This document shows, in pieces, positions 19,167-27,434 of a stretch of 64,000 bases of DNA (its first letter is position 1; every line of letters begins with the position of its first letter). The DNA lies in NCBI GenBank assembly GCA_022640795.1, contig JALCCK010000002.1, positions 1 through 64,000 of the forward strand, in the 5' to 3' direction. The DNA comes from Treponema sp. (GTDB lineage: Bacteria; Spirochaetota; Spirochaetia; Treponematales; Treponemataceae). Both the position numbers and the translations under genes were made by a program. Below the pieces are notes generated by a model. That model saw only the letters and a list, made by a program, of their open reading frames with translations. It did no database searches and was not told the origin of the DNA.

Positions 19167-19962
19167 AAGCGGAAATTTAATAATGCAGGTTTCGAATATT
19201 TCGATTGTGTTCGGTGGCTTGAAAGCTGTAAGTGATTTTTCCTGTGATCTGAATAAAGGTGAACTCTTAGGACTTATTGGCCCGAACGGTGCCGGTAAGA
19301 CTACTGTTTTTAATATGTTGAGCGGAATCTATACCCCCACGGAAGGACAGATTGCTTTTTGGGATAGACGGGGCAAGCTGTCGATAGTAAATAAAAAGAA
19401 TCCTGCACAGTTGAACAGACTTGGTATAGCCCGTACATTTCAGAATATACGATTGTTTAACCAGTTAAGTGTCGCTGATAATGTGCGTATTGCACTTCAT
19501 GCAAAAAGAATCGCAGGTCCTGTTGATGTTCTTTTCAGAACACCGCGGTTTAGAAAAGATGAGCTTTTGATGACTGAAAAAGTAGAACAGCTCCTTGATC
19601 TTTTCGGTATCCTTGGAAAAAAAGATGAACTTGCAAAAAATCTTCCGTATGGAGAACAGCGAAAACTTGAAATTGTTCGTGCAGTGGCCAGTCAGCCTAC
19701 GCTTCTTCTTCTGGATGAACCTGCTGCCGGAATGAATCCGCAGGAAACTGCAGATCTGATGAAATTGATTTCTTTTATCAGAAAAGAATTCAACCTTACT
19801 ATTCTTCTGATAGAACATGACATGCGGCTTGTAATGGGAATCTGTGAACGTATTATCGTTCTTAACTATGGACGTATCATAGCTCACGGTTCTCCAGCCG
19901 AGATACAGTCGGATCCGCAGGTAATTAAAGCCTATTTAGGGCAGGAGGCTGTAAATGCTTGA
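19159..19962 (+). CDS. livG: Branched-chain amino acid ABC transporter, ATPase LivG
   Basis: Cytoplasmic ATPase of the liv system. The 267 residues contain Walker A GPNGAGKTT, the Q-loop ARTFQNIRLF, an ABC signature that reads LPYGEQRK instead of LSYGQQR, Walker B LLLLDEPAAGMNP and the switch His in LLIEHDM. GGAGG lies just before the ATG at 19159, which overlaps the end of livM. It overlaps livF by 8 bp. Confidence 0.95.
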   Translation: MPESGNLIMQVSNISIVFGGLKAVSDFSCDLNKGELLGLIGPNGAGKTTVFNMLSGIYTPTEGQIAFWDRRGKLSIVNKKNPAQLNRLGIARTFQNIRLFNQLSVADNVRIALHAKRIAGPVDVLFRTPRFRKDELLMTEKVEQLLDLFGILGKKDELAKNLPYGEQRKLEIVRAVASQPTLLLLDEPAAGMNPQETADLMKLISFIRKEFNLTILLIEHDMRLVMGICERIIVLNYGRIIAHGSPAEIQSDPQVIKAYLGQEAVNA

Positions 19963-20659
19963 GATTGAAAATCTGGCTGTTTCCTACGGTGCAATAAAAG
20001 CTTTACGAGGGATCTCTTTTAATGTTGAAGACGGAGAAATTATAAGTCTTATTGGCTCCAACGGTGCCGGAAAGACTACTACGCTTCACGCAATATCCAA
20101 TATTATAAAGAAGAGTGACGGCAAGGTACTTTTTAACGGTGAAGATATTACTTCCCTTCCAGCTGACCAGATTGTACGACGGTCCCTTATTCAGGTACCC
20201 GAAGGGCGTCGTATTTTTTCCAATTTGACCGTCAAAGATAACCTTGAGATGGGGGCTTATACCAGAAACGATAAAGATGGTATAAAGGCTGATATGGAAA
20301 AAGTTTTTGAATTGTTTCCGCGTCTCAAGGAACGCATTAGACAGATGGCGGGAACCTTAAGCGGAGGAGAACTTCAGATGCTTGCTATGGGGCGGGGTCT
20401 CATGGCAAAACCTGAGCTTTTGCTTCTCGATGAACCGAGTATGGGGCTGGCTCCGATACTGGTTGATGAAATATTTTCAATAATCAAACAAATCAATGCT
20501 GATGGAACGACAATCCTTCTTGTTGAGCAGAATGCCTACAAGGCGCTTGAGATTTCAGATAGAGCATATATCCTTGAAACGGGAGAAATAACGAAAACCG
20601 GATTTGCTTCTGACCTGATTAAGGATTCTGCTGTTAAACAGGCATATCTTGGTGGCTGA
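19955..20659 (+). CDS. livF: Branched-chain amino acid ABC transporter, ATPase LivF
   Basis: Second ATPase, pairing with LivG. The 234 residues have Walker A GSNGAGKTT, the family-typical VPEGRRIFSNLTV segment, signature LSGGELQML, Walker B LLLLDEPSMGLAP and LLVEQNA. The ATG lies within livG, with AGGAGG upstream. A promoter for the next gene follows almost at once, so the liv operon probably ends here, although no clear terminator was seen. Confidence 0.95.
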   Translation: MLEIENLAVSYGAIKALRGISFNVEDGEIISLIGSNGAGKTTTLHAISNIIKKSDGKVLFNGEDITSLPADQIVRRSLIQVPEGRRIFSNLTVKDNLEMGAYTRNDKDGIKADMEKVFELFPRLKERIRQMAGTLSGGELQMLAMGRGLMAKPELLLLDEPSMGLAPILVDEIFSIIKQINADGTTILLVEQNAYKALEISDRAYILETGEITKTGFASDLIKDSAVKQAYLGG

Positions 20660-20664
20660 TTTTT

Positions 20665-20693
20665 TTCACATGACCGGAATTTTGTGCTAAAAT
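20665..20693 (+). promoter_or_regulatory. Promoter of the CBS-ACT gene
   Basis: TTCACA (20665-20670), 17-nt spacer, and TAAAAT (20688-20693) preceded by TGC, an extended -10-like arrangement. The ATG with GGAGG is at 20739, leaving a leader of about 40 nt. Confidence 0.6.
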
Positions 20694-20738
20694 AAAAAGA
20701 CAGATTGAATCATATTCTGCTAGTTTCATGGAGGAATT

Positions 20739-21383
20739 ATGATAGTAAAGGATTGTATGACAAGGAATCCGGTTTATATAGCTCCGGATGCTTCTGTAAC
20801 CGATGCAAGAGTTCTTATGTCGAAAGAGAAAATCGGTAAATTACCGGTGCTCGATAGAGACAATAAACTTGTCGGTATAATTACAAAAAATGATCTTATC
20901 AAGGTCGGTCCCTCTTCCGCGACATCATTGGATATGTATGAAATAGGATATCTTTTGTCAAAATTAAGAGTCGAAAAGGTTATGACGAAAAAAGTCATTG
21001 TTACTAATCCCGACGAGGTAATGGAAGAAGCCGCACGTATTATGGTTGATGAAAATATCGGGTGCCTTCCGGTTCTTGACGACGAACTGTTGGTCGGTAT
21101 TGTTACCGAAAGTGATCTTTTCAGAGTTTTTATCAATATATTCGGTGCCCGGCACAGCGGTCTTCGTGCCACTTTTTTTCTGGATGAAAAACCCGGTCAG
21201 CTTGCAAAAGTGACACAAAGAATAGCGGAACTGGGAGGAAACATTGTTTCCACGGTCACTGCGGATGCCGATATACCGTCACGCCGCAGAATAACGGTAA
21301 AAGTTACCATCCTCACGATAGAGCAAATGCGTGAAATTCTCAAAGAGGTTGATGCTGAAGAAGAAGATTTGCGGATAATCTGA
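20739..21383 (+). CDS. CBS-domain pair with C-terminal ACT domain
   Basis: AcuB-like soluble protein of 214 residues. Residues 1-55 and about 77-130 form a CBS pair (MTRNPVYI, GKLPVLDRDNKLVGIITKNDL; VMTKKVIV, IGCLPVLDDELLVGIVTESDL), which usually binds adenosyl nucleotides. Residues about 142-214 form an ACT domain (FFLDEKPGQLAKVTQRIAELGGNIVS), which usually binds amino acids. Location next to the liv transporter suggests sensing of branched-chain amino acids together with energy state; that is inference, and no output domain is present. It has its own promoter and terminator. Confidence 0.85.
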   Translation: MIVKDCMTRNPVYIAPDASVTDARVLMSKEKIGKLPVLDRDNKLVGIITKNDLIKVGPSSATSLDMYEIGYLLSKLRVEKVMTKKVIVTNPDEVMEEAARIMVDENIGCLPVLDDELLVGIVTESDLFRVFINIFGARHSGLRATFFLDEKPGQLAKVTQRIAELGGNIVSTVTADADIPSRRRITVKVTILTIEQMREILKEVDAEEEDLRII

Positions 21384-21407
21384 TAAAGAACAGAAAAAAA
21401 TTGTACT

Positions 21408-21453
21408 AAAACAGGTGGTTTTCTACCGAAAACTGCCTGTTTTATTTTTTTTT
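21408..21453 (+). terminator. Terminator of the CBS-ACT gene
   Basis: A 16-bp stem (21408-21423 with 21428-21443, two G-U pairs), a 4-nt loop and a T-rich run from 21441. It separates this gene from the promoter of the next. Confidence 0.93.
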
Positions 21454-21467
21454 GCCGGATAAACGAT

Positions 21468-21496
21468 TTTACTTTTCTTTGAATGCATAGTATCTT
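21468..21496 (+). promoter_or_regulatory. Leaderless promoter of the 21503 gene
   Basis: TTTACT (21468-21473), 17-nt spacer, TATCTT (21491-21496), then exactly 6 nt to the ATG at 21503. No ribosome-binding site is present in AATATC, so the expected transcript starts at the A of ATG. Confidence 0.6.
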
Positions 21497-21502
21497 AATA
21501 TC

Positions 21503-22978
21503 ATGACAACAGCTGCAGAAAATTTTTTCAGACAATTTTTACGAACCTATCGCAGTATTTTTTCAGTGCATGATGTTAGTGAGGTTTTTACAACGATGGG
21601 AATAAAACTGCCTGAGGATGAAATTGTCCGATATCTTGAATTGAATCCGTATGTATTTTCGCTTGAACAGGATTTTTATCAGACAAAAGCAGGTGCATTT
21701 ACCGATGCCTTTTTTAGTTTTAAGCCGGAACGGGAAGAAGTTGCACAAAAATATTTTATCGTAGGCGATCGATGTATGCCGTTTGTTGACGGGACTGCTA
21801 TTTCCAGCAGCCTTAATTTTGTATATAAAAATGACTATTTACCGACAAAAACTATAGAGATAAAAAGTTGTGAGGCAGTAAAGTATTTTTCATTCTTTGG
21901 TGAAGAATATGTTTCTCAGTATATTGCAGCAGATCCTGCTAACAGACAGCTGAATTTAGCACAGACCGATTTTGAACTTCCTCAGAAAGTAAAACTGACA
22001 GTTTTTTCTTTTGCACCTTTTTTTGATGATTTGGATTTTAAATATGGGGATCGGATTCTCTGCAAAGTTCTGAATTGGGATTCCGGAAAAATTGCAGTTG
22101 AACCTGTCAGAGCGCATAAAAAAGATTGCCTTAAAATTGAAAGAAGTGACGTCCAGAGGAGTGACTGGTATCGTAACCTTGAGACATGCCTGCTTGAAGA
22201 TTTTTCGTCGATAGGCCCCTGTACTTCGATAGAAGAACAACTTTCAAATGTATTTTATGAAAACAGAAACCGGCTCTGCCGAAGAAACTGCGGCTCTCTG
22301 CATGAATTCTTGAATTTTACCAGGAAAATATCATTTGAGGCATTCGGTGTAGAAACCAGACTATGGTTTTCAGGTCAGGATGTTCCTGCCGTGGGTTCCT
22401 GGAATGACAGTGAAGTAAAGAATTACGGGATGCTTTCTGATAAAATAGATTTTATGACACCTGATTCGTTCTCTTTTCCGGATTATATTCTTGACGCTTT
22501 TGCAAAAGATCAGCTTTATGCACAAAACGAAAATGTAAAAGCGGTTCTTGATGATTTTATACAAGATCCCGATCTATTATCGGATAAAGGAAGAATTGAC
22601 TTATTGTTGCGTTTAGCACATAGAAATGTTATAATTTTAAAAGAGTATAATTGGTTTGCCGATTTTAGATTAGGTTTCATTCGTCATTCAGTGCTGCAAC
22701 TGTTTTTTGAAATCAGTAAATCTATGTACAGAATCGATAGTCTTGGAATCGACTTACGTGTTTTTCCGCAACAGGATATTGTTATTCTGTCACAGTTGTT
22801 TAATCATGTAACAAGTATCCTTGATGCTGTTGAAAATGATCCGGCTTCAATAATGGAAGATTCCGAAGCTGTTATGCTCTCTATAGGAGGCATGAATGAT
22901 AATTTTGAAGATATTGAAGGAGAAATTTCCGCAGTTGTAAAAAAAGAAAGGGAGAATGGTTTCATAGTAATAGGTTAA
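21503..22978 (+). CDS. Unrecognised 491-residue cytoplasmic protein
   Basis: I do not recognise a family. The protein is soluble-looking, without signal peptide or membrane segment, acidic and rich in Phe, Asp and Tyr. The first 70 residues are helical with a possible winged-helix character (FLRTYRSIFSVHDVSEVFTTMGIKLPEDEIVRYLELNP). Four cysteines cluster around residues 245-265 (LCRRNCGS region). The C-terminus is helical and acidic. It is predicted to be leaderless and is followed 13 nt later by a PTS IIA gene and then tkt, so it is probably co-transcribed with them. A treponemal conserved protein of unknown role is the best description. Confidence 0.8.
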   Translation: MTTAAENFFRQFLRTYRSIFSVHDVSEVFTTMGIKLPEDEIVRYLELNPYVFSLEQDFYQTKAGAFTDAFFSFKPEREEVAQKYFIVGDRCMPFVDGTAISSSLNFVYKNDYLPTKTIEIKSCEAVKYFSFFGEEYVSQYIAADPANRQLNLAQTDFELPQKVKLTVFSFAPFFDDLDFKYGDRILCKVLNWDSGKIAVEPVRAHKKDCLKIERSDVQRSDWYRNLETCLLEDFSSIGPCTSIEEQLSNVFYENRNRLCRRNCGSLHEFLNFTRKISFEAFGVETRLWFSGQDVPAVGSWNDSEVKNYGMLSDKIDFMTPDSFSFPDYILDAFAKDQLYAQNENVKAVLDDFIQDPDLLSDKGRIDLLLRLAHRNVIILKEYNWFADFRLGFIRHSVLQLFFEISKSMYRIDSLGIDLRVFPQQDIVILSQLFNHVTSILDAVENDPASIMEDSEAVMLSIGGMNDNFEDIEGEISAVVKKERENGFIVIG

Positions 22979-22991
22979 CCGGAGGCATTCA

Positions 22992-23453
22992 ATGGAATCG
23001 GAAATTAGTATTGCGAATTTGATCCATAAAGGCGGTGTTTTTCAGGATGTGGAAGGTTCTGATATTGAAACAATCTATAGAAATATAAGCGATGTAATTT
23101 CAATAAAAAATGGACAGTCGAGCGAATCAATTTATAAAGCACTGTATGACAGGGAAAAAATTCTCAGTACGGCAGTTGGTCGGGGAGTTGCGTTTCCTCA
23201 TGCGGGAACGAATATTGTTATTAAAGATGACGATCAACGAATTTGTGTTTGCTATTTGAAAACGCCTATTGATATGCAGGCTCCTGACGGTTTAAAAGTT
23301 TATGTAATGTTTGTGCTCATGACAAGTAATAATCATACGCACCTGCAGATTTTGTCCAGTCTGGCTAAAATTCTCCGGAACGAAAGTTTTAGAAATTTGT
23401 TAAAAAAACATACGAATGAAGCCGGTTTACTTACCGCTTTAAATAGAATTTAA
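22992..23453 (+). CDS. PTS IIA-type (Fru/Ntr family) regulatory protein
   Basis: The 153-residue product is a single PTS EIIA type-2 domain. The phosphorylatable His70 lies in GVAFPHAGTN and the second family segment is NNHTHLQILSSLAKIL. It has no IIB or IIC partner nearby, so a regulatory role like PtsN is more likely than sugar uptake. It has GGAGG and lies between the 491-residue protein and tkt. It differs clearly from the second IIA protein at 50624, so the two may receive different phosphate signals. Confidence 0.85.
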   Translation: MESEISIANLIHKGGVFQDVEGSDIETIYRNISDVISIKNGQSSESIYKALYDREKILSTAVGRGVAFPHAGTNIVIKDDDQRICVCYLKTPIDMQAPDGLKVYVMFVLMTSNNHTHLQILSSLAKILRNESFRNLLKKHTNEAGLLTALNRI

Positions 23454-23476
23454 GAAATATTTAATTTGGAGGAAAT

Positions 23477-25456
23477 ATGAACGAAAAAGGAATTGCTGCT
23501 ACTGCTTTATCTATACGCAGCCTTTCAATGGATGCAATTCAAAAGGCTAATTCAGGACATCCGGGTTTACCGCTTGGGTGTGCAGAACTGGCAGCACTGC
23601 TCTATGGAGAAATACTGAAACATAATCCCGAGAATTCTGCATGGGTGGATCGAGACAGATTCATGTTGTCTGCAGGGCATGGTTCCATGCTTTTATATTC
23701 CATACTTCATTTAAGTGGATATAAAGTTTCTCTTGACGATATTAAAAACTTCAGGCAGGTCGGATCAAAATGTCCCGGACATCCCGAGTACGGACAGACC
23801 GACGGGGTTGAGAACACCAGCGGTCCGCTCGGTCAGGGGGTTGCGATGGCGGTCGGTATGGCTATCGCCGAAACAATGATGGCCGCGCGTTTTAACACAC
23901 CGGCCCATAAAATTGTAGATCACTATACGTATTCTCTTGTTGGAGAAGGGTGCCTTATGGAAGGTGTCTCTTCCGAAGCATCGAGCCTTGCAGGCCATTT
24001 AAAATTAGGCAAGCTTATTGTTTTCTATGACCAGAATCAGATAAGCATAGATGGCAGTACAAATATTGCGTTTACTGAGGATATCGGCATGCGGTATGAA
24101 GCGTACGGCTGGCAGGTACTGAAAGGTTCTATGTATGATGTAAAAGGTATTTCTTCACTGGTTGAGCAGGCAAAGGCCTGCACGGATAAACCTGCCCTCA
24201 TCATGTTGAAATCGGTAATAGGTAAAGGAGCTCCAAAACAAGGAACTGCCGATGTTCATGGTGCTCCGCTCGGACCGGAAGGTGTCAAAGAGGCGAAGAA
24301 GACCCTCGGGCTTCCGGTCGATAAGGATTTTTACGTAGTTCCCGAAGCTTATGAGTACTTTGCCGGTAAGAAAGCCGCTTTTGCCGAAAAAGAAGCTGCC
24401 TGGAAAAAAGAATTTGCAGCGTGGTCAAAGGAGAATCCGGATTTACGTAAGCAGTGGGATGCTTTTTATGCCGGTGAACCGACCGGAAAAGCTGATGAAC
24501 CGGTTTATAAAGCCGGTGACAAAGTTGCAACGAGAGCTGCAAGTGGAGCCATGCTGAATACCATCGCCAATCGGTATGGAAATCTTGTCGGTGGCTCGGC
24601 GGATCTTATGGGCCCCAACAAGACAAAAGTTATCAACGATGACGGAACATATACTCCGGAAAACCGCAAGGGCCGAACAATTGAATTCGGAATCAGAGAG
24701 TTCTCAATGGCTGCAATCAGTGCCGGCATAAAACTTCATGGCGGGCTGCGGCCGTTCTGTGCCACGTTCCTTATTTTTAGCGACTATCTCCGGCCTTCTC
24801 TCCGGGTATCATCTTTGATGAAACTCAATATTGTGTATGTTCTGACGCACGATTCTATTTTTATCGGTGAGGATGGACCGACACATCAGCCGGTCGAAAC
24901 TTTGAATGCACTCAGGGTTATTCCCGGCGTTCAGGTATTACGCCCCGGTGATGCCGAAGAAACGAATGAAGCGTGGAAGATGGCTATTGAGTCAAAAGAT
25001 CACCCGGTCTGTCTTGCGCTTACCCGCCAGGGACTTCCTGTTTATGAGAAGGATGATCCGGACTGGAAGCATACGATACGTACAGGGGCTTACATCGTAA
25101 AGAAAGGAAATCCGGATAATTCAAAGCTTGATATGACAATTCTTGCGACCGGTTCGGAAGTTAGTATGGCTCTTGCAGCAGCCGCAAAACTTTCCGGAAA
25201 AAACATTCGTGTTGTTTCTGTTATGGACCGGGAATTATTCCGCAGTCAGTCTTCTATAATTCGTGATGAACTCATAGGAACTCCTTCGCGGATAGTAACC
25301 GTTGAGGCTGGTTCCGCAATGGGATGGGAAGCCTTCGCTTCCGGACCGGAAGATATTTTTGCCGTAAATCGTTTTGGGGAATCCGGTCCCGGTGATAAAG
25401 TAGCGACAGATCTTGGCTTTACCGTAGAAAATCTTGTAAAGCTGCTCCAGAAGTAA
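23477..25456 (+). CDS. tkt: Transketolase
   Basis: Transketolase moves two-carbon units between sugar phosphates in the non-oxidative pentose phosphate pathway, using thiamine diphosphate and Mg2+. The 659 residues contain the N-terminal GHPGLPLGCAELAALLYG segment, the TPP-binding region (VGEGCLMEGVSSEA, residues 155-168, then NQISIDG), the middle domain with FGIREFSMAAISAGIKLHGG and HDSIFIGEDGPTHQPVE, and the C-terminal domain. In most transketolases the first motif reads GDG; here Glu157 takes the place of the Asp that binds Mg2+. GGAGG precedes the ATG. Confidence 0.96.
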   Translation: MNEKGIAATALSIRSLSMDAIQKANSGHPGLPLGCAELAALLYGEILKHNPENSAWVDRDRFMLSAGHGSMLLYSILHLSGYKVSLDDIKNFRQVGSKCPGHPEYGQTDGVENTSGPLGQGVAMAVGMAIAETMMAARFNTPAHKIVDHYTYSLVGEGCLMEGVSSEASSLAGHLKLGKLIVFYDQNQISIDGSTNIAFTEDIGMRYEAYGWQVLKGSMYDVKGISSLVEQAKACTDKPALIMLKSVIGKGAPKQGTADVHGAPLGPEGVKEAKKTLGLPVDKDFYVVPEAYEYFAGKKAAFAEKEAAWKKEFAAWSKENPDLRKQWDAFYAGEPTGKADEPVYKAGDKVATRAASGAMLNTIANRYGNLVGGSADLMGPNKTKVINDDGTYTPENRKGRTIEFGIREFSMAAISAGIKLHGGLRPFCATFLIFSDYLRPSLRVSSLMKLNIVYVLTHDSIFIGEDGPTHQPVETLNALRVIPGVQVLRPGDAEETNEAWKMAIESKDHPVCLALTRQGLPVYEKDDPDWKHTIRTGAYIVKKGNPDNSKLDMTILATGSEVSMALAAAAKLSGKNIRVVSVMDRELFRSQSSIIRDELIGTPSRIVTVEAGSAMGWEAFASGPEDIFAVNRFGESGPGDKVATDLGFTVENLVKLLQK

Positions 25457-25469
25457 AAATAATTCAAAA

Positions 25470-26330
25470 ATGAATTCGAAATCGAAGTGGCCTGAAATTC
25501 GTTCGTGGATTCTGGTCACATTTGGTGCCGCCCTGATGACAATCGGGGCGCACTTTTTTAAATTTCCTAATAATTTCACATTCGGTGGTGTTACGGGATT
25601 ATGTGTAACAATTGGTGCAAAAACCAGGTTTTCGCCCGGTGAGGCAAATCTTCTTATAAATGCAGTATTGCTTGTTATTGGGTTTATATTTTTAGGCAAA
25701 GATTTCGGCATCAAAACTGTTTATGCCACATCGCTTATGGCAATAGCTCTTGCTGCACTCGATAAAATTTGTCCCATGAGTCATCCACTCACCGATTTAC
25801 CGTTTCTTGAGCTCATTTATTCGATTCTTTTACCGGGTATCGGATCCGCAATTTTATTTAATGTTGACGCATCGAGCGGCGGTACCGACATAATTGCAAT
25901 GATAATCAAGAAACATTCGAGTATAAATATCGGCTATGCGCTGCTCATTGCTGATTTTTTTATTACATTGAGTTCGTTGTTTGTCTTTAACATACAAATT
26001 TTTTTACTGTCGCTTATAGGTATGTTTTCAAAATCATTGGTGATAGATAATTTTATTCATGGTCTGAATTTAAACAAAGTTTATAATGTTGTCTGTTCTG
26101 ATCCGGATCTGATCGTTTCGTTTATCCGGGATGATCTGAACCGGAGTGCTACCATTGTAGATGCAAAGGGCGCGTACTCAAAACAAAAGCGCTACATGGT
26201 CATAAGTGTCATGAAACCAAAACAGGGGTATGAACTGCGCAAATTTATTCACAGGCAATGCCCGGGAACTTTCATTATGGTTACAAACACGTACGAAACC
26301 TTCGGGAAAGGTTTTTTTCCGGAAAATTGA
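25470..26330 (+). CDS. YitT-family membrane protein (DUF161-DUF2179)
   Basis: The 286 residues start with about six hydrophobic segments including the typical GAHFFKFPNNFTFGGVTGLC loop and NVDASSGGTDIIAMIIKK, followed by a cytoplasmic DUF2179 domain (RSATIVDAKGAYSKQKRYMVISVMK). The family function is not established. It lies 13 nt after tkt without a Shine-Dalgarno sequence. AATAAT (25458-25463) ends 6 nt before the ATG with TTGTAA 18 nt upstream, so it may also be a leaderless start; co-transcription with tkt is the alternative. Confidence 0.88.
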   Translation: MNSKSKWPEIRSWILVTFGAALMTIGAHFFKFPNNFTFGGVTGLCVTIGAKTRFSPGEANLLINAVLLVIGFIFLGKDFGIKTVYATSLMAIALAALDKICPMSHPLTDLPFLELIYSILLPGIGSAILFNVDASSGGTDIIAMIIKKHSSINIGYALLIADFFITLSSLFVFNIQIFLLSLIGMFSKSLVIDNFIHGLNLNKVYNVVCSDPDLIVSFIRDDLNRSATIVDAKGAYSKQKRYMVISVMKPKQGYELRKFIHRQCPGTFIMVTNTYETFGKGFFPEN

Positions 26331-26364
26331 AGGGAATGGTTTCTAGATTATAGTGAGCCGATTA

Positions 26365-26433
26365 CAAAAGTCTGGTAATTTTTGCGACCGATTTTACAGA
26401 AAGATTTCACTTGCAAAATCCGTCTGACTTTTG
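26365..26433. other. Nested dyads between convergent yitT-like gene and lgt
   Basis: CAAAAGTC (26365-26372) and GACTTTTG (26426-26433) are perfect inverted repeats enclosing a second pair, GATTTT (26390-26395) and AAAATC (26415-26420). The region sits between two converging genes and could act as a weak bidirectional terminator, but no clear T-run follows either arm closely. Confidence 0.4.
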
Positions 26434-26441
26434 AAAGTGAC

Positions 26442-27425
26442 TTATAGTGTTTTTATTTTTTTGCTGCGCAAATACATTATAATTCCATATGTTACTCCGC
26501 CGATGATCATCATAAAACAGAGAATTTGACCGGTAGAAAAATTGAACAGAGATGTATTCTTATAAATCGGCGCGTTGCTGGTTTTTGCTATTCTATACCC
26601 GATGTCTGCGTCGGGTTCTCTGAAATATTCTATTATGAACCGGTTTATTCCGTATCCGGTAATGTAAACGGCAGTTAAAAAGCCTTCGAAAGGGGCCCGT
26701 TTCCGCAGAATCCAGAGGAGCAGCCAGAGAAAAAGACCTTCAAAGAGAGCTTCGTAAAGCTGGCTCGGATGCCGCGGAAGATTTACGAGTGTCGTCTCCG
26801 CCGTAATATTCATGCCGATCTGTTGTGCGAATTCCTGAACCCAGTTTATTGCCGCTGAAAATTTTTGTGCTCCCGGGAAAACCATTCCCCACGGCATTGT
26901 CGTGATTCGTCCGTAAAGCTCCCCGTTCATAAAATTACCAAGCCGTCCGAACGTATACCCAAGCGGAATCGCAACGGCCATAGCATCAATCCATTTTACG
27001 GCGGACCGTTTATGGCGTACGCACCAGAATATCATGCCGGCCAGCCCGCCGATAAAACCTCCGTGATATGACATCCCAGCGAGTCCGGTAAAATGGCCAA
27101 CTTCGTCAAACGGCCAGAAAATAAGCCATGGTTTTTTCCAGTATATCCCTGATGTGTCGTAAACAAGGGTTGAGAAAATTCGTGCACCAAGCAGTAAAAA
27201 AATAATCCCGGTTGCTAAAAAACTGAAAATATCGTCTTCTGTTGTTTTTGTTATACCCGAATCAAGCCTGCCTTCTTTTAGTTCCTGTTTCAGGATAAGG
27301 TATGCAAGAGAAAAGGCTATTATATACATAAGCCCGTACCATCTGATCAGACCCAGAACAGGTATGCCGGGGAAAATTTGCGGATGTATCCATGATGGAT
27401 AATTGATGGAAAGATAGAGACTCAT
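26442..27425 (-). CDS. lgt: Prolipoprotein diacylglyceryl transferase
   Basis: Lgt transfers diacylglycerol from phosphatidylglycerol to the lipobox cysteine of prelipoproteins at the inner membrane. The 327 residues have seven or so hydrophobic segments; the family signature reads GRLGNFMNGELYGR, preceded by the catalytic-region motif GLAGMSYHGGFIGG with its His, and HPSQLYEALFEG follows. AAGGA precedes the ATG, 9 nt after the parA-type gene, so the two are co-transcribed. Confidence 0.96.
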   Translation of the reverse strand: MSLYLSINYPSWIHPQIFPGIPVLGLIRWYGLMYIIAFSLAYLILKQELKEGRLDSGITKTTEDDIFSFLATGIIFLLLGARIFSTLVYDTSGIYWKKPWLIFWPFDEVGHFTGLAGMSYHGGFIGGLAGMIFWCVRHKRSAVKWIDAMAVAIPLGYTFGRLGNFMNGELYGRITTMPWGMVFPGAQKFSAAINWVQEFAQQIGMNITAETTLVNLPRHPSQLYEALFEGLFLWLLLWILRKRAPFEGFLTAVYITGYGINRFIIEYFREPDADIGYRIAKTSNAPIYKNTSLFNFSTGQILCFMMIIGGVTYGIIMYLRSKKIKTL

Positions 27426-27434
27426 AATTTTTCC

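Noticed and set aside
26331-26441. A strong bidirectional terminator between the yitT-like gene and lgt
   Set aside because: Dyads exist, but spacing is large and no T-runs follow the arms; listed only as a weak structure.
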